Of a DNA stretch of 64,000 nt, positions 33,176 to 42,810 are shown one piece after another. Numbering within the stretch: the stretch's first letter is position 1; each line of letters begins with the position of its first letter. Made by a program: the position numbers and the translations under genes. The stretch covers positions 248,001-312,000 of the forward strand of contig JAEXHI010000025.1 of assembly GCA_023450085.1 (NCBI GenBank), read 5' to 3'. Origin of the DNA: Bacteroidota bacterium. Its GTDB lineage: Bacteria > Bacteroidota > Bacteroidia > Sphingobacteriales > Sphingobacteriaceae. The notes beneath the pieces are model-generated. The model did no database searches. It worked only from the letters and a program-made list of their open reading frames with translations, and was not told the DNA's origin.

Positions 33176-33629
33176 CTGTCATTCCGACTTTGGAGGAATC
33201 TCTTTAAGTATTGAGGCATAAAATTTAACCGCAAAGGCTTGAAAAGTTTTCGCAAAGAGACGCAAAGAATTAGAACAACTTTATCCCTACCTACCTGTCA
33301 TTCCGACTTTGGAGGAATCTCTTTAAGTATTGAGGCATAAAATTTAACCGCAAAGGCTTGAAAAGTTTTCACAAAGAGACGCAAAGAATTAGAACAACTT
33401 TATACCGCCCTAACTGTCATTCCGGCTTTGGAGGAATCTCTTTAAGTATTAAGGCATAAAAATTAACCGCAAAGGTTTGAGAAGTTTTCGCAAAGAGACG
33501 CTAAGAATTAGAACAACTTTATCCCTACCTACCTGTCATTCCGACTTTGGAGGAATCTCTTTAAGTATTGAGGCATAAAATTTAACCCACAAGGCTTGAA
33601 AAGTTTTCGCAAAGGGACGCAAAGACTTA
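33176..33629. repeat. 119-bp tandem repeat, four copies
   Basis: The unit starts CTGTCATTCCGACTTTGGAG at 33176, 33295, 33414 and 33533, an exact 119-bp period; the last copy is cut at about 97 bp. Each copy contains a REP-like head (GTCATTCCG...GGAGGAATCTCTTTAAG) and a tail with CGCAAAGAGACGCAAAGAAT. Copies differ at a few positions. The array fills the space between the SNF2 gene and the META-domain gene and ends three bases before the latter's stop codon. No ORF is present. Confidence 0.92.
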
Positions 33630-33631
33630 TG

Positions 33632-34105
33632 CTACTTCGCAAGTTCCAATTTAGCTACTGCCTCTTTCTTATCATTATCAAGTAAAAGGCTACCATTTTC
33701 TATGCGATAGCTTTTTACTTGTTTCAACACTGCAAAAAACTCTCCTTCTATTTTAAGGTTTGGGCAGGCCATCATGGTTGCAGCTCCTTCCGATAGCTCA
33801 ATTCCATTTCCATCTTTCACCTTATAAGTCCCTGAAAAACTATTACAGCCGCCATTCCCTATAAGCTTGCCGCTTTCTTTCTGAAAAACCATTTGTGGCT
33901 CTCTTTTAAAGGCAGTATCCAACACCACAGCTTTACCATTCAGTTCCTTCAACTTCCACTCTTTATCAAAAAGATCTACCACAAGCGCCGCTTGCCCCTG
34001 CTGTGCAGCAGTAGCCGTAGTGTCAGTAGTCGTGTTTTCTGTTTTGGTGGCGCTGCAAGCTGCTACAGCAATGGCCAAGGTGATGATCAAAATGCTCTTT
34101 TTCAT
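33632..34105 (-). CDS. META-domain lipoprotein (HslJ-like)
   Basis: A 157-residue protein with lipobox A-V-A-A-C (C17), a Thr-rich tether (ENTTTDTTATAAQQG) reminiscent of the Asp/Thr tails of the mini-lipoproteins, then a META domain at about 45-155 (KEWKLKELNGKAVVLDTAFK, LIGNGGCNSFSGTYKVKDGN, ATMMACPNLKIEGEFFAVL). META domains occur in HslJ-type envelope proteins linked to motility and drug stress in other bacteria. The 119-bp array lies directly downstream. Confidence 0.88.
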   Translation of the reverse strand: MKKSILIITLAIAVAACSATKTENTTTDTTATAAQQGQAALVVDLFDKEWKLKELNGKAVVLDTAFKREPQMVFQKESGKLIGNGGCNSFSGTYKVKDGNGIELSEGAATMMACPNLKIEGEFFAVLKQVKSYRIENGSLLLDNDKKEAVAKLELAK

Positions 34106-34235
34106 GACTTTTGATTTTAATGCATATACAATATCGTATTTATTTGGCTCATTTTATATGATTGCCAATAGTTTTATCCTGATACATCATGTAATAACCG
34201 CATTACTAACCTCAAGAATTGTTGCTAACTAGTTA

Positions 34236-34859
34236 TTATTCATATACAGCAAGAATTTTCTTCAAATAATCCTTAACAAGGCCGCTGTTATTCGTAAATG
34301 TATAGGGCGTATATAACTTACTTAAAGGATCGTAAAGCAAAATTTCAGACCACTTGATTACAAACAGGTATGTTGGCTTTTTAGCAATCAGCTTCCCCTT
34401 TAAAAAAACAGAGGTTAACTGTCCTTTTTCATCAACTGACAATGAATCTATTTCGGATCCCTTATTTTCCAAATAGGTATTTTGTATTTCATAATTATAG
34501 TTAATCGAATAATTACCTATTCGATCCATATTATATTTATTTGTTTTGAACCATGGCAAAAACATATCGAGGTCGCTCTGTCCAACAAAGTAAGTGATTT
34601 GAATGGAATCATTTTTTGATGCCGTCATCAGTAAACCTGAAGCAGGGGCAATAATATTGTTTTTTAAAAGATTGCCTTTTGTATCAAAAAGCTGAACAGA
34701 AGGGGCTCCCTTATTAATGGTGTACCTAACACGTAATATACCTGCCTCGCTTGGGCTAATTTGATAAAATACTTCAGGACCTTCCAACTCCTCAAAACCA
34801 GAACTTCCACATCCTGTTACAAACAGCAATATTGGTAGTGCAAGGAACATCTTTTTCAT
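34236..34859 (-). CDS. lipoprotein of unknown function
   Basis: 207 residues with lipobox F-V-T-G-C (C17). The mature part is beta-rich (EVFYQISPSEAGILRVRYTI, YSINYNYEIQNTYLENKGSE, KPTYLFVIKWSEILLYDP) with no family I know. It is last of three genes (35762 to 34236) with 1-base gap and 4-base overlap, so an operon of two lipoproteins and one membrane protein. Confidence 0.75.
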   Translation of the reverse strand: MKKMFLALPILLFVTGCGSSGFEELEGPEVFYQISPSEAGILRVRYTINKGAPSVQLFDTKGNLLKNNIIAPASGLLMTASKNDSIQITYFVGQSDLDMFLPWFKTNKYNMDRIGNYSINYNYEIQNTYLENKGSEIDSLSVDEKGQLTSVFLKGKLIAKKPTYLFVIKWSEILLYDPLSKLYTPYTFTNNSGLVKDYLKKILAVYE

Positions 34860-34860
34860 G

Positions 34861-35139
34861 TCAGACCAGTTTTTTTTTCCTTTTTAAAACTAAAACCAAC
34901 ATCATCGCTGATATTAAAAACAACAATAAATCAATAAGCAAATAAATGAACTTAAACCACTTGATACTTGCGCAATCGTAGCATTTCCCTCCGGTATCCT
35001 GTAAATAAACAAATGGAAATCCAATCCTAGTTAATCCATCATGTACTCCACTATAATCGCTAAATACTAGATTAGCAATCAAGAACATAGTTATTCCTAT
35101 AATTAACGCTAATTTTAAATACTTAATGATTTTCATCAA
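34861..35139 (-). CDS. small membrane protein
   Basis: Ninety-two residues with two membrane helices (about 8-26 and 65-86) and an extracytoplasmic loop holding two cysteines (GKCYDCASIKWFKF). Its start overlaps the stop of the upstream lipoprotein gene by 4 bases, and its stop is 1 base from the next gene. Function unknown. Confidence 0.7.
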   Translation of the reverse strand: MMKIIKYLKLALIIGITMFLIANLVFSDYSGVHDGLTRIGFPFVYLQDTGGKCYDCASIKWFKFIYLLIDLLLFLISAMMLVLVLKRKKKLV

Positions 35140-35762
35140 CTTTTATCAATTTGGTAATCGGAATCTATCTCAACCTGCATCAACTTGCCATCTTTAACAT
35201 AATAGTAATGTATCACACCCGTAACCAAAGATTCGGCTTTAACTATACGGATACTATTTAGTTTTAGGGGTTGTTTAAAAAATGTTTGATAAAACTGATT
35301 GCTACTCATTCCTATTTCAATGTTATTAGTGAATTTTATATTGGGATCAATCATCACCGCATAAACAATTTCCAAATAACCTGTCTCTTCATCTTTGTAA
35401 AACTTAAAATAGCTATGGCCAAAAACAACTTTACTGATATCTTCAGAATCCGTATTCTCTCCTACATTTAATTTGAACATCGGATACGTCCCGATCACTT
35501 CATCTATTTTCCGAAACTTACCAAGGGGATAATACAATTCCCTTGCACTCGTAACGAATTTTAAGGTATCACCATCTATAGAGATGTTTTCTATGTCCAA
35601 CTCCTTTCTCGACAAAGAAGTCAAACTATCTATTATTGATTTCGGATTCGACGCTTTTTCAAATTTATCAGCATTTGTACTTACTTTCTTATTTACATTA
35701 CCAGTACATGCCAGTATAAACAAAGCACAAATGAAGAAATAATAATATTTATACTTTCCCAT
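35136..35762 (-). CDS. lipoprotein of unknown function
   Basis: 208 residues with lipobox F-I-L-A-C (C19). The mature part contains VTSARELYYPLGKFRKIDEV and FGHSYFKFYKDEETGYLEIV, with no recognised domain. First gene of the three-gene operon ending at 34236. Confidence 0.75.
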   Translation of the reverse strand: MGKYKYYYFFICALFILACTGNVNKKVSTNADKFEKASNPKSIIDSLTSLSRKELDIENISIDGDTLKFVTSARELYYPLGKFRKIDEVIGTYPMFKLNVGENTDSEDISKVVFGHSYFKFYKDEETGYLEIVYAVMIDPNIKFTNNIEIGMSSNQFYQTFFKQPLKLNSIRIVKAESLVTGVIHYYYVKDGKLMQVEIDSDYQIDKS

Positions 35763-35938
35763 TAGGTTCTTTTATATATTTAAGTAACATTTAATTCAAC
35801 TTTACAACTATTATTTAGGCAATATCAACCAAAGATAAACTCATGATGCACAAAACAACGAGCTTATCCACAAACATCTAAATCATTCCCAAAATAGTAT
35901 TAACTTAGAATTAAACAAACCTAAACTTTATTGATACA

Positions 35939-37066
35939 ATGAAGAAACTTGCGCTTGCCCTGCTTATTTTATTCCTTTACCTGCCCAGCCACGCTCAATT
36001 TGAAAAAATAGAACGTGAAATAGCCGAAAGCATGATAAATACAGAAAGTGTTGGCTTGGCGGTTGCCGTGGTCAAAAACAATCAACTCATTTACCAACAT
36101 ACTTTTGGCAAAAAGAGCATTGAGGAAGGCACAGCATTGAGCAATTCAGACATTTTCAGGATTGCTTCCATCTCCAAATCCTTTGCGGCAACCTCAATGA
36201 TGCAATTGGCAGAAGCTAAAAAGGTATCTTTAGATGATGATTTCGGCAATTTAGTAGGTTTTAAAATCCGTAATCCTAAATTTCCGGAAACAGTGATTAC
36301 CCTTAGGATGGTGTTGTCCCATACTTCGAGCATTAATGATAGTCAGGGGTATTTCAACCTAGATGTGATCAACCCTGCTAAAAATGCCAATTGGGAAAAA
36401 TGCTATACCGACAAACAACCTGGCACCAGCTACTTATACTGTAACCTTAATTTCAACATGGTGGGCGCAGTGATTGAACGCATTAGTGGACAGCGTTACG
36501 ACAACTATGTAAAACAGCATATCCTTAGTCCTTTAAATGTTTACGGCGGCTACTGCATCGATTCTTTAGACTCCAAACGTTTTGCTTCATTGTATGAATA
36601 TGAAAACAATACTTTTAAGTTATCGCCAGCAGCTTATGCTCCCCGCAGAGAAGAATTGAGCACTTATCAAATAGGTTATAGCACTCCTATCCTATCCCCT
36701 ACTGGAGGCATGAAAATATCGGCAACAGATTTGGCCACCTACATGACCATGCACATGAACTACGGGAAAATCAATGGGAAAAAGATCATCTCCAAAAAAA
36801 GTGCAAAAGAAATGCAAACGCCTCTTAGCAGTCAGGAGAATTATGGCCTCGCTTTGCGCACCACCAATAAACTCATTACAGGCAAAACACTAACAGGCCA
36901 TACCGGTTCTGCTTATGGCCTATACAGTGCCATGTTTTTTGACCCTAAAGAAAAGTTCGGCATTGTAGTGATCACCAATGGTACTAATGGCAAAGAAATA
37001 GATGGCTACAAGGCCATCATTAAGGAAAGTTTTAACATTCTTTATCAAAACCTGATTGCCAAATAG
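35939..37066 (+). CDS. serine hydrolase, beta-lactamase class C / PBP4* family
   Basis: A 375-residue protein with signal peptide (LALALLILFLYLPSHAQ). The catalytic motif S77-x-x-K80 lies in IASISKSFAATS, the YxN motif is Y167-C168-N169 in SYLYCNLNFNMVG, and the third motif is H-T-G in GHTGSAYGLYS. It acts in the periplasm as a D-alanyl or ester hydrolase; members of this family are often not true beta-lactamases. Monocistronic, convergent with the LuxR-type gene. Confidence 0.9.
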   Translation: MKKLALALLILFLYLPSHAQFEKIEREIAESMINTESVGLAVAVVKNNQLIYQHTFGKKSIEEGTALSNSDIFRIASISKSFAATSMMQLAEAKKVSLDDDFGNLVGFKIRNPKFPETVITLRMVLSHTSSINDSQGYFNLDVINPAKNANWEKCYTDKQPGTSYLYCNLNFNMVGAVIERISGQRYDNYVKQHILSPLNVYGGYCIDSLDSKRFASLYEYENNTFKLSPAAYAPRREELSTYQIGYSTPILSPTGGMKISATDLATYMTMHMNYGKINGKKIISKKSAKEMQTPLSSQENYGLALRTTNKLITGKTLTGHTGSAYGLYSAMFFDPKEKFGIVVITNGTNGKEIDGYKAIIKESFNILYQNLIAK

Positions 37067-37153
37067 CGCAGCTGGCTACTGTAAAACCCTCGTAAGATTA
37101 ACAATGTAAACACCATTGATGCAAAACCTTTTACGCATCCTTGCCTAAAAAAT

Positions 37154-37807
37154 TTAAAGCAAATTAAAGGCTTGCGCAAATTTTACCGCATCGTAGTTAT
37201 TTTTAAGCGACAATTTCTTGCGAATGTTTCGTCTGTGGGTATCTACCGTGGCCAGCGCAATAAACAAACGTTCACCTATTTCTGGTGAGCTAATCCCCAT
37301 GGCCATTAGTTTAAGCACCTCTATTTCTCGTGCTGATAGCTTACCGAATACCGCAGCATTATTGCGCAAAAATCTTATATCGTCCATTAATCGGTTTACC
37401 TTAATAGTGATATGATGCTCAGGATCTACAGGACTTGCCGTTGTAACCAGGTGTGTGGCCTCACCTTGTTCATTTTTTAAGAACACCTTGGTATTGCTGG
37501 CATAAAGCTGCCAAGTGCCATCTTTAGACTTCACCTGTTGAAAATAAGAGGTGCTCTTTTCCGAAACCTGCTGCAAACGTTGTTTAATTCTTTCAGCATA
37601 ATCCTGATCGTCCTCGATATTAAAGTAACGTGTTACATATTCTTTAGGATCAATCGTCTGTAGCTCGCTTAAATCAACGCCCAAAATATCCAAGCCTATC
37701 CTATTCATGTAAACCACACCATAATTGGATGTTTGCTGTACAATAATAGGTACAGGCAGTTCATCGGCAATACATTTTAGTTCTTCGAGCTTATCATTTA
37801 GATTCAT
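37154..37807 (-). CDS. PAS-LuxR transcriptional regulator
   Basis: 217 residues: a PAS domain at about 8-125 (CIADELPVPIIVQQTSNYGV, YMNRIGLDILG, VKSKDGTWQLYASNTKVFLK) and a C-terminal LuxR-type helix-turn-helix at about 150-215 (LSAREIEVLKLMAMGISSPE, TVDTHRRNIRKKLSL). No receiver domain is present, so it is probably controlled by a ligand or signal at the PAS domain. It is divergent from the exopolysaccharide-type operon that starts at 38078. Confidence 0.9.
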   Translation of the reverse strand: MNLNDKLEELKCIADELPVPIIVQQTSNYGVVYMNRIGLDILGVDLSELQTIDPKEYVTRYFNIEDDQDYAERIKQRLQQVSEKSTSYFQQVKSKDGTWQLYASNTKVFLKNEQGEATHLVTTASPVDPEHHITIKVNRLMDDIRFLRNNAAVFGKLSAREIEVLKLMAMGISSPEIGERLFIALATVDTHRRNIRKKLSLKNNYDAVKFAQAFNLL

Positions 37808-38077
37808 CTTTGAGCAATTTCTTCTTCTTTAATTATAAAACCTGAATAATTGAGCGCATTTACTTTCAAATATAAAAGTATCAAGCATACATATAAAGGT
37901 CATATTCCCCCAAACTGTAGATTTTTTTTCCTAAAGTTTAACTCATATTTTTGTAAGTAGCGCCACTCTTAGTAATTTAGAGCTTTGTAGAATATACGCT
38001 AGCGCATTTATAGCTATAATCTCTCAATGGGGACATAATTTTTGCCTATTGGTATGCTAATTGAACTGACCAATCTC

Positions 38078-39331
38078 ATGACAAAAAACCTTTTTAGATG
38101 TTTATCGATTGTGCTGAGTTTGCAGGTACTGTTTACAGGCTTGCTATTTGCTCAAGACACTAATAGTTTAACTTCCGACGAATTGTTTACCCAAGCAAGA
38201 AACATCCCTAAGGAAAAACAAAACTATCCACAGATTATTGGTCTACTGAAAACGGCCCTGCAAAAAAGTCCTGATTATGCAGATATACGTTTGTTTTTAG
38301 GTAGAGTTTATACTTGGAGTGATCAATTGGACAGCGCTCGTTACCAATTTAACCAAGTATTGGCCAAAGAACCTCAAAACATCGAAGCTTATTCGGCCAT
38401 CTATGATCTGGAATATTGGAATGAAAATTATTCTAGAGCTTTAGATCATGCCAACCAAGGTTTATTGTACGATCCTAACTCTACAGAGCTACTTTTAAAA
38501 AAAGCAAAGGCACTTAATGCTTTAAAAGATACTAGGCAGGCGATGGCGGTGCTACGTGATTATAACAAACAAAACCCTGCTCAAGACACGGTGAGGAGTT
38601 ATTACCAGATGCTCAGAAATACAAACACCAAGAACCTCATCGACTTAAGTTATGAGTACGTTTATTTCGATAGGCGTTTTGACGACCCTTGGCATTACGC
38701 TTCTATAGATTACACGCGAAATACTTCATTAGGATCGGTAACAGGTAGGCTCATGTATAGCAACCGTTTTAGAAGTGATGGCTTACAGGGCGAAATTGAA
38801 GCCTACCCTTCCATTTCAAAAGGCATTTATGCTTATGTAGGAGCAGCTTATTCACAAGCAGATATTTTCCCTAGGTTTAGAGCAGGTGTTTCTCTTTATT
38901 ATACCTTGCCTAAAAGCTTTGATGCCGAAACAGGTTTTAGATACTTAGACTTTAACCCAACCAAAACCTACATTTATGTATTGGCCTTGGGAAAATACAC
39001 CGGTAATTTCTATTTCAACCTAAAAGCCTACCTATCACCCGATGTTGATGTTTTCTCTCATTCTTATACCTTTACCACACGATATTATTTCTCTGACCGG
39101 TATAACTTCATCGGCTTTCAAATTGGAGCTGGGGTATCGCCCGATGATAGGGCCAGAAATATTATGGGGACAGGCAACCTGAACACTTACAAAATAGGTG
39201 TTAATTATTCGAGAGATTTATTTAGCAACTTTACCTTGGCCGCTACTGGCTTATGGTTTTATGAAGAGTACCGTACCAATGAATGGGGTAACCAAGTGGG
39301 TTTAGGACTTTCATTAATTAAGAGATTTTAG
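38078..39331 (+). CDS. TPR plus YaiO-type outer membrane beta-barrel protein
   Basis: I choose the ATG at 38078 (417 residues); an upstream TTG frame from 38042 adds 12 unlikely residues. The signal peptide is CLSIVLSLQVLFTGLLFAQ. Residues about 20-170 form TPR-like helices (DYADIRLFLGRVYTWSDQLD, NIEAYSAIYDLEYWNENYSR, LLYDPNSTELLLKKAKALNA). The rest is a beta-barrel of the YaiO type (YVYFDRRFDDPWHYASIDYT, GAGVSPDDRARNIMG). Polymer-export systems often place a TPR-barrel protein in the outer membrane, as PgaA and BcsC do. It forms an operon with the next gene, 1 base away. Confidence 0.85.
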   Translation: MTKNLFRCLSIVLSLQVLFTGLLFAQDTNSLTSDELFTQARNIPKEKQNYPQIIGLLKTALQKSPDYADIRLFLGRVYTWSDQLDSARYQFNQVLAKEPQNIEAYSAIYDLEYWNENYSRALDHANQGLLYDPNSTELLLKKAKALNALKDTRQAMAVLRDYNKQNPAQDTVRSYYQMLRNTNTKNLIDLSYEYVYFDRRFDDPWHYASIDYTRNTSLGSVTGRLMYSNRFRSDGLQGEIEAYPSISKGIYAYVGAAYSQADIFPRFRAGVSLYYTLPKSFDAETGFRYLDFNPTKTYIYVLALGKYTGNFYFNLKAYLSPDVDVFSHSYTFTTRYYFSDRYNFIGFQIGAGVSPDDRARNIMGTGNLNTYKIGVNYSRDLFSNFTLAATGLWFYEEYRTNEWGNQVGLGLSLIKRF

Positions 39332-39332
39332 A

Positions 39333-40502
39333 ATGAAGCGAGGGATCATTAGTACCATTTTATTTTACATAGTTATTGCCTTGCCTTTATGGATGTTTGT
39401 GATTTGGTTTTTTTGGCCAAAAACAAAGCTGGTTATTGCCATTGTAGACAAAACGGTATTATTTAAAACTGGACAGGAACATGCCTCCCTTACTTGGGTA
39501 TTACGCAATAACAAGTACTCCAAAACCTCTAAAGATTTATATAAAGTAGGCCGAGATTATTTTGGTTTCTTCCCCAACAAAAATAAAAAATACGATCTAA
39601 AAGGATTAGAAAGGGCTTCGGATGAGGATTTAGAGAAACTAAGTCGCCACTCGGATATGGCCTATATTACCGATACTTATGGTATTTACTCCAAGGAATG
39701 GTACTTGGCTAAAAACATTACCGAAAGGCAGCGTTTGCTTTACGGAGGGCTATCACCGCAGGATATGGCTTTCCTAAAGAAAATGAAGGAAAAGAAAAAG
39801 CTCATTATTACTGAGTTTAATACTTTTGCTACTCCTACCTCCAATACTGTAGCCCGAGATTTTGAGCAAACTTTTAAAATTAAATGGACAGGCTGGGTAG
39901 GTAAATACTTTGATTCTTTCGATACCGTACGTAACAAAGAATTACCTAGATGGCTGGTAGAAAACTATAAAGCACAAAACCATGGCAAATGGCCTTTCAA
40001 AAGATCGGGAATTGCCTTTGTCCATAAAAGCGACAAAATTGTAGTGCTGGAATATGTTACCCATCTTAATGGCGAGGTTCCTTATATCTTGACCCGAAAA
40101 GAGGAACGTGAAAGATATAATATTCCAAAAGCCATGAAATACCCTTTCTGGTTTGATGTGATACAAACTTCCCGCTCAAATAAAATCATCTCTTTTTACG
40201 ATTTAAGGGTAAATGATGCGGGCTCAAAAATATTGGCCGACAATAATCTTCCTTCGCAGTTCCCCGCAATTATTGAGCACTACCGAAACGATTATAAATT
40301 TTACTATTTCTGCGGTGACTTTGCCGATAATCCTATTTCACAAGGCGGCTCCTATTTTAAAGGCATCAGTTTGTTCAGGAAGTTATTTTACAATGATGAT
40401 ATTGCTGCTGAAAGAGTCAGTTTCTTCTGGGAGTTTTACCGTCCAATGATCAACAAAATACTGGATGATTATTACAAGGACATGAAAACGGAAGAGGAAT
40501 AG
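39333..40502 (+). CDS. membrane-anchored protein of unknown function in the polysaccharide locus
   Basis: 389 residues: one N-terminal membrane helix (ISTILFYIVIALPLWMFVIW) and a large extracytoplasmic part. It contains KLIITEFNTFATPTSNTVARD and WTGWVGKYFDSFDTV, and an aromatic-rich C-terminus (ERVSFFWEFYRPMINKIL). I recognise no domain; the region from about 160 suggests an alpha/beta fold of the kind seen in polysaccharide-processing enzymes, but this is a guess. It is translationally coupled to the YaiO-type gene. Confidence 0.7.
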   Translation: MKRGIISTILFYIVIALPLWMFVIWFFWPKTKLVIAIVDKTVLFKTGQEHASLTWVLRNNKYSKTSKDLYKVGRDYFGFFPNKNKKYDLKGLERASDEDLEKLSRHSDMAYITDTYGIYSKEWYLAKNITERQRLLYGGLSPQDMAFLKKMKEKKKLIITEFNTFATPTSNTVARDFEQTFKIKWTGWVGKYFDSFDTVRNKELPRWLVENYKAQNHGKWPFKRSGIAFVHKSDKIVVLEYVTHLNGEVPYILTRKEERERYNIPKAMKYPFWFDVIQTSRSNKIISFYDLRVNDAGSKILADNNLPSQFPAIIEHYRNDYKFYYFCGDFADNPISQGGSYFKGISLFRKLFYNDDIAAERVSFFWEFYRPMINKILDDYYKDMKTEEE

Positions 40503-40524
40503 TTTCTCTTTTGAGGCTTAGCTC

Positions 40525-40567
40525 AAAGCTCGTAGGTTTTAGCAACCTACGAGCTTTTTTTATTTTT
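40525..40567 (+). terminator. terminator of the YaiO-type operon
   Basis: Perfect stem AAAGCTCGTAGGTT / AACCTACGAGCTTT with a 5-nt loop and a long T-run. Confidence 0.9.
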
Positions 40568-40591
40568 CATAAACCTTACAGGTTTGTATTT

Positions 40592-40673
40592 AGACTTACG
40601 AAGTTTAACTTTGTCATTTATTATTCTAAAAGGTAAAGTTGAGGGCTTCGCCGTTTTGAAACTTCGTAAGTCT
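40592..40673. repeat. inverted repeat between the two polysaccharide operons
   Basis: AGACTTACGAAGTTT (40592-40606) and AAACTTCGTAAGTCT (40659-40673) are exact inverted copies around a 52-nt centre. A smaller AAACC-TTACA-GGTTT palindrome lies just before it. Confidence 0.65.
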
Positions 40674-40694
40674 TTCACCACCATAAAAACAGCA

Positions 40695-40730
40695 CAAAAA
40701 AACCCCGTAAGTTTTAACGCTCACGAGGTT
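40695..40730 (-). terminator. terminator of the GT2/LTA-synthase-like operon
   Basis: On the minus strand AACCTCGTGAG pairs with CTTACGGGGTT (two G-T pairs), followed by seven T; it lies 33 bases after the stop codon at 40763. Confidence 0.75.
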
Positions 40731-40762
40731 CAGCTCTCATCATTTAATTGCATGCTTTAAGC

Positions 40763-42808
40763 CTAGGGCTTAAATTTCTTATAAACACTGTCAGGTAATA
40801 ACTTAAGTGTTTGTATGATTTGGTTGTTCTGCGATTTATATTGGTTAAACTCGCCAATCAACTGGTTTTTTCTATTGTCGTCCTGCATAGGCTGTAAATC
40901 AAAGTTATCTCCAATGCTAAACAGGGTCTGGCCGTTTAAGAAGTATTCACCAGATACATAATCGATCAAATCACTAACAGTTTGCTTAAGAGGATAACGG
41001 TGTACATTTCTAAACTGTCTCACGGTATCCAATCCCGTACCTACCCAAGTCACTACATTAGGTGTTTTCACCTTGTAATTGGCCTGCAAAAACTTCATCA
41101 CTGATGGTGCAATATCCAAATGACTTGACACTGCCCTAAAGCTGGCACTACGTTTAAGCATAGGCGAGTAAATGATCAAAGGCACATGGTAACGATCAAT
41201 TTTGGTCGACATTGGAATTTCAGGCAACCTATGGTCACCAGTAATGATAAAAATGGTATTCTGGTAAGCAGGTAGCTTGGCAAACTCTTGGAAGAAATAC
41301 TTCAAGGCCTCATCACTGTACATGATACTAGCGTATTGGTCTTTATAATTTCTATGCTCTCCTTTTTGAGCTTCATTAAAGCCCAGTTTATTCATTTGGC
41401 TCTCCATTAAACCATAATAACGATCCATTTCTGGCACCTTATAAGGCGTGTGCATAGAAATAGTTTGTATATAGCTTACAAAAGGCTGACTACCGGGCAA
41501 CTTGGTATAAAAACCAATAGCTTTCTTCATCAGATCCAAATCAGGATAACCCCAATAAGAATTATCTGTCGCTGGAAATTCGCCAAAATTAGCTTTAGAA
41601 ATCAATTCATCAACGCCTTGTGACCTGATGAAAAGTCCTTCGTTATCAAAAGCCAAATCTGTACTCATTAAAAACGACGAGTGATAGCCATTATGTTTCA
41701 GCAGGCCCAAAGTGGTAAAGGCTTTTGGCATACGATTGCCCAATTCATTATAGCCCTTATCAAAAAACGGCAATGAACCCAAAATAGAGGGTAATGAAGC
41801 GAAAGTACGTCCTTGTGCGGCTAAAAAGTTCTCGAAATATAAACTTTTGGTTCTTAATTGATCCAAAAATGGAGTGAAGCTTCCCAAATATGAATTAGGT
41901 CCACTAAAAGCCCTACCTAATCCTTCTACCTGGATAAAAACAATATTAGGTCTTCTGGCGCTATCTACATTAAAGAAGTTACCCAGTACATCTACACTAT
42001 TTTCTTCTCTTAAAAAAGGATAGGCACTGTTTACATATTTCATTTGCGGTCCACGGGCATTATCTCCTTCAGCACCATCTTCAAAATAATTGGCAGCGTA
42101 GATATCTACATTAGGTTCATTATCAAAAAAATAAGCATAACTATTTTCGAAGAAAAAAGCTTCTTTGTTAATGGCTACGTTATAATCGTAATCCTTCTTA
42201 AAATCAGCCTGTGATGGCAAGGAAGAAACATTAAAATAAATTAAGGCCAAGGAAACCAGCAATACGCCAATGGCCACACGATAGTTAAAGGATTTGATCC
42301 TAGCCGCTATTTTAAGGGCGAACCATAGAAATACAAATGGCAGTATAAAGATAACGATACTCAAAAAATCAATACTTAAACCTGCAGAAACCGTTTGCTT
42401 GATATCTGCAAACGAATAACCGTAAAAGTCAGATCCAAGCGGCACCAAAGCGGTAAAAAAGTATTTGAGCAGCAATAAATAAATCAGGATATAAAGGCTA
42501 AAAATGATACCTGCTGCAATATAAATCTGCTTTTTCACTTTCAATGAAAAGAAGAAAAGCAAAAAAGGCAAATAAAGTACTGGTAAACATTTAAGTACAA
42601 AAATCACATCAAACAATAGTGACTTTAAAGCCAAAAGGAAAAATCCAGAAGGGATATCACCTCTCAGTATAATGTAGGTATATTCCAGCAACTTGATAAA
42701 AAATACCGTTGCCAGCAATGCCACCGCATATTTAAGAAACAGGATCGCACTATTCTTAAATCTGTCTAAAACTGGGTATTCAGGTGCTTCAAAAAAAGTA
42801 TTTTCCAT
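40763..42808 (-). CDS. LTA-synthase-like membrane sulfatase-fold transferase
   Basis: A 681-residue protein with five membrane helices in residues 20-200 and an extracytoplasmic alkaline-phosphatase/sulfatase domain from about 285. Candidate metal ligand E295 is in NIVFIQVEGLGRAF, candidate nucleophile T335 in AAQGRTFASLPSILG, and later ligands lie in FIITGDHRLPE. This is the LtaS/OpgB arrangement; such enzymes move phosphoglycerol or phosphoethanolamine groups to a polymer. It is encoded 2 bases after the GT2 gene, so I infer that it decorates the polymer made by that enzyme. Confidence 0.88.
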   Translation of the reverse strand: MENTFFEAPEYPVLDRFKNSAILFLKYAVALLATVFFIKLLEYTYIILRGDIPSGFFLLALKSLLFDVIFVLKCLPVLYLPFLLFFFSLKVKKQIYIAAGIIFSLYILIYLLLLKYFFTALVPLGSDFYGYSFADIKQTVSAGLSIDFLSIVIFILPFVFLWFALKIAARIKSFNYRVAIGVLLVSLALIYFNVSSLPSQADFKKDYDYNVAINKEAFFFENSYAYFFDNEPNVDIYAANYFEDGAEGDNARGPQMKYVNSAYPFLREENSVDVLGNFFNVDSARRPNIVFIQVEGLGRAFSGPNSYLGSFTPFLDQLRTKSLYFENFLAAQGRTFASLPSILGSLPFFDKGYNELGNRMPKAFTTLGLLKHNGYHSSFLMSTDLAFDNEGLFIRSQGVDELISKANFGEFPATDNSYWGYPDLDLMKKAIGFYTKLPGSQPFVSYIQTISMHTPYKVPEMDRYYGLMESQMNKLGFNEAQKGEHRNYKDQYASIMYSDEALKYFFQEFAKLPAYQNTIFIITGDHRLPEIPMSTKIDRYHVPLIIYSPMLKRSASFRAVSSHLDIAPSVMKFLQANYKVKTPNVVTWVGTGLDTVRQFRNVHRYPLKQTVSDLIDYVSGEYFLNGQTLFSIGDNFDLQPMQDDNRKNQLIGEFNQYKSQNNQIIQTLKLLPDSVYKKFKP

Positions 42809-42810
42809 AT

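Noticed and set aside
33176..33629. CRISPR array
   Set aside because: The period is regular but repeats are contiguous 119-bp units without short repeats and unique spacers, and no cas genes are present.
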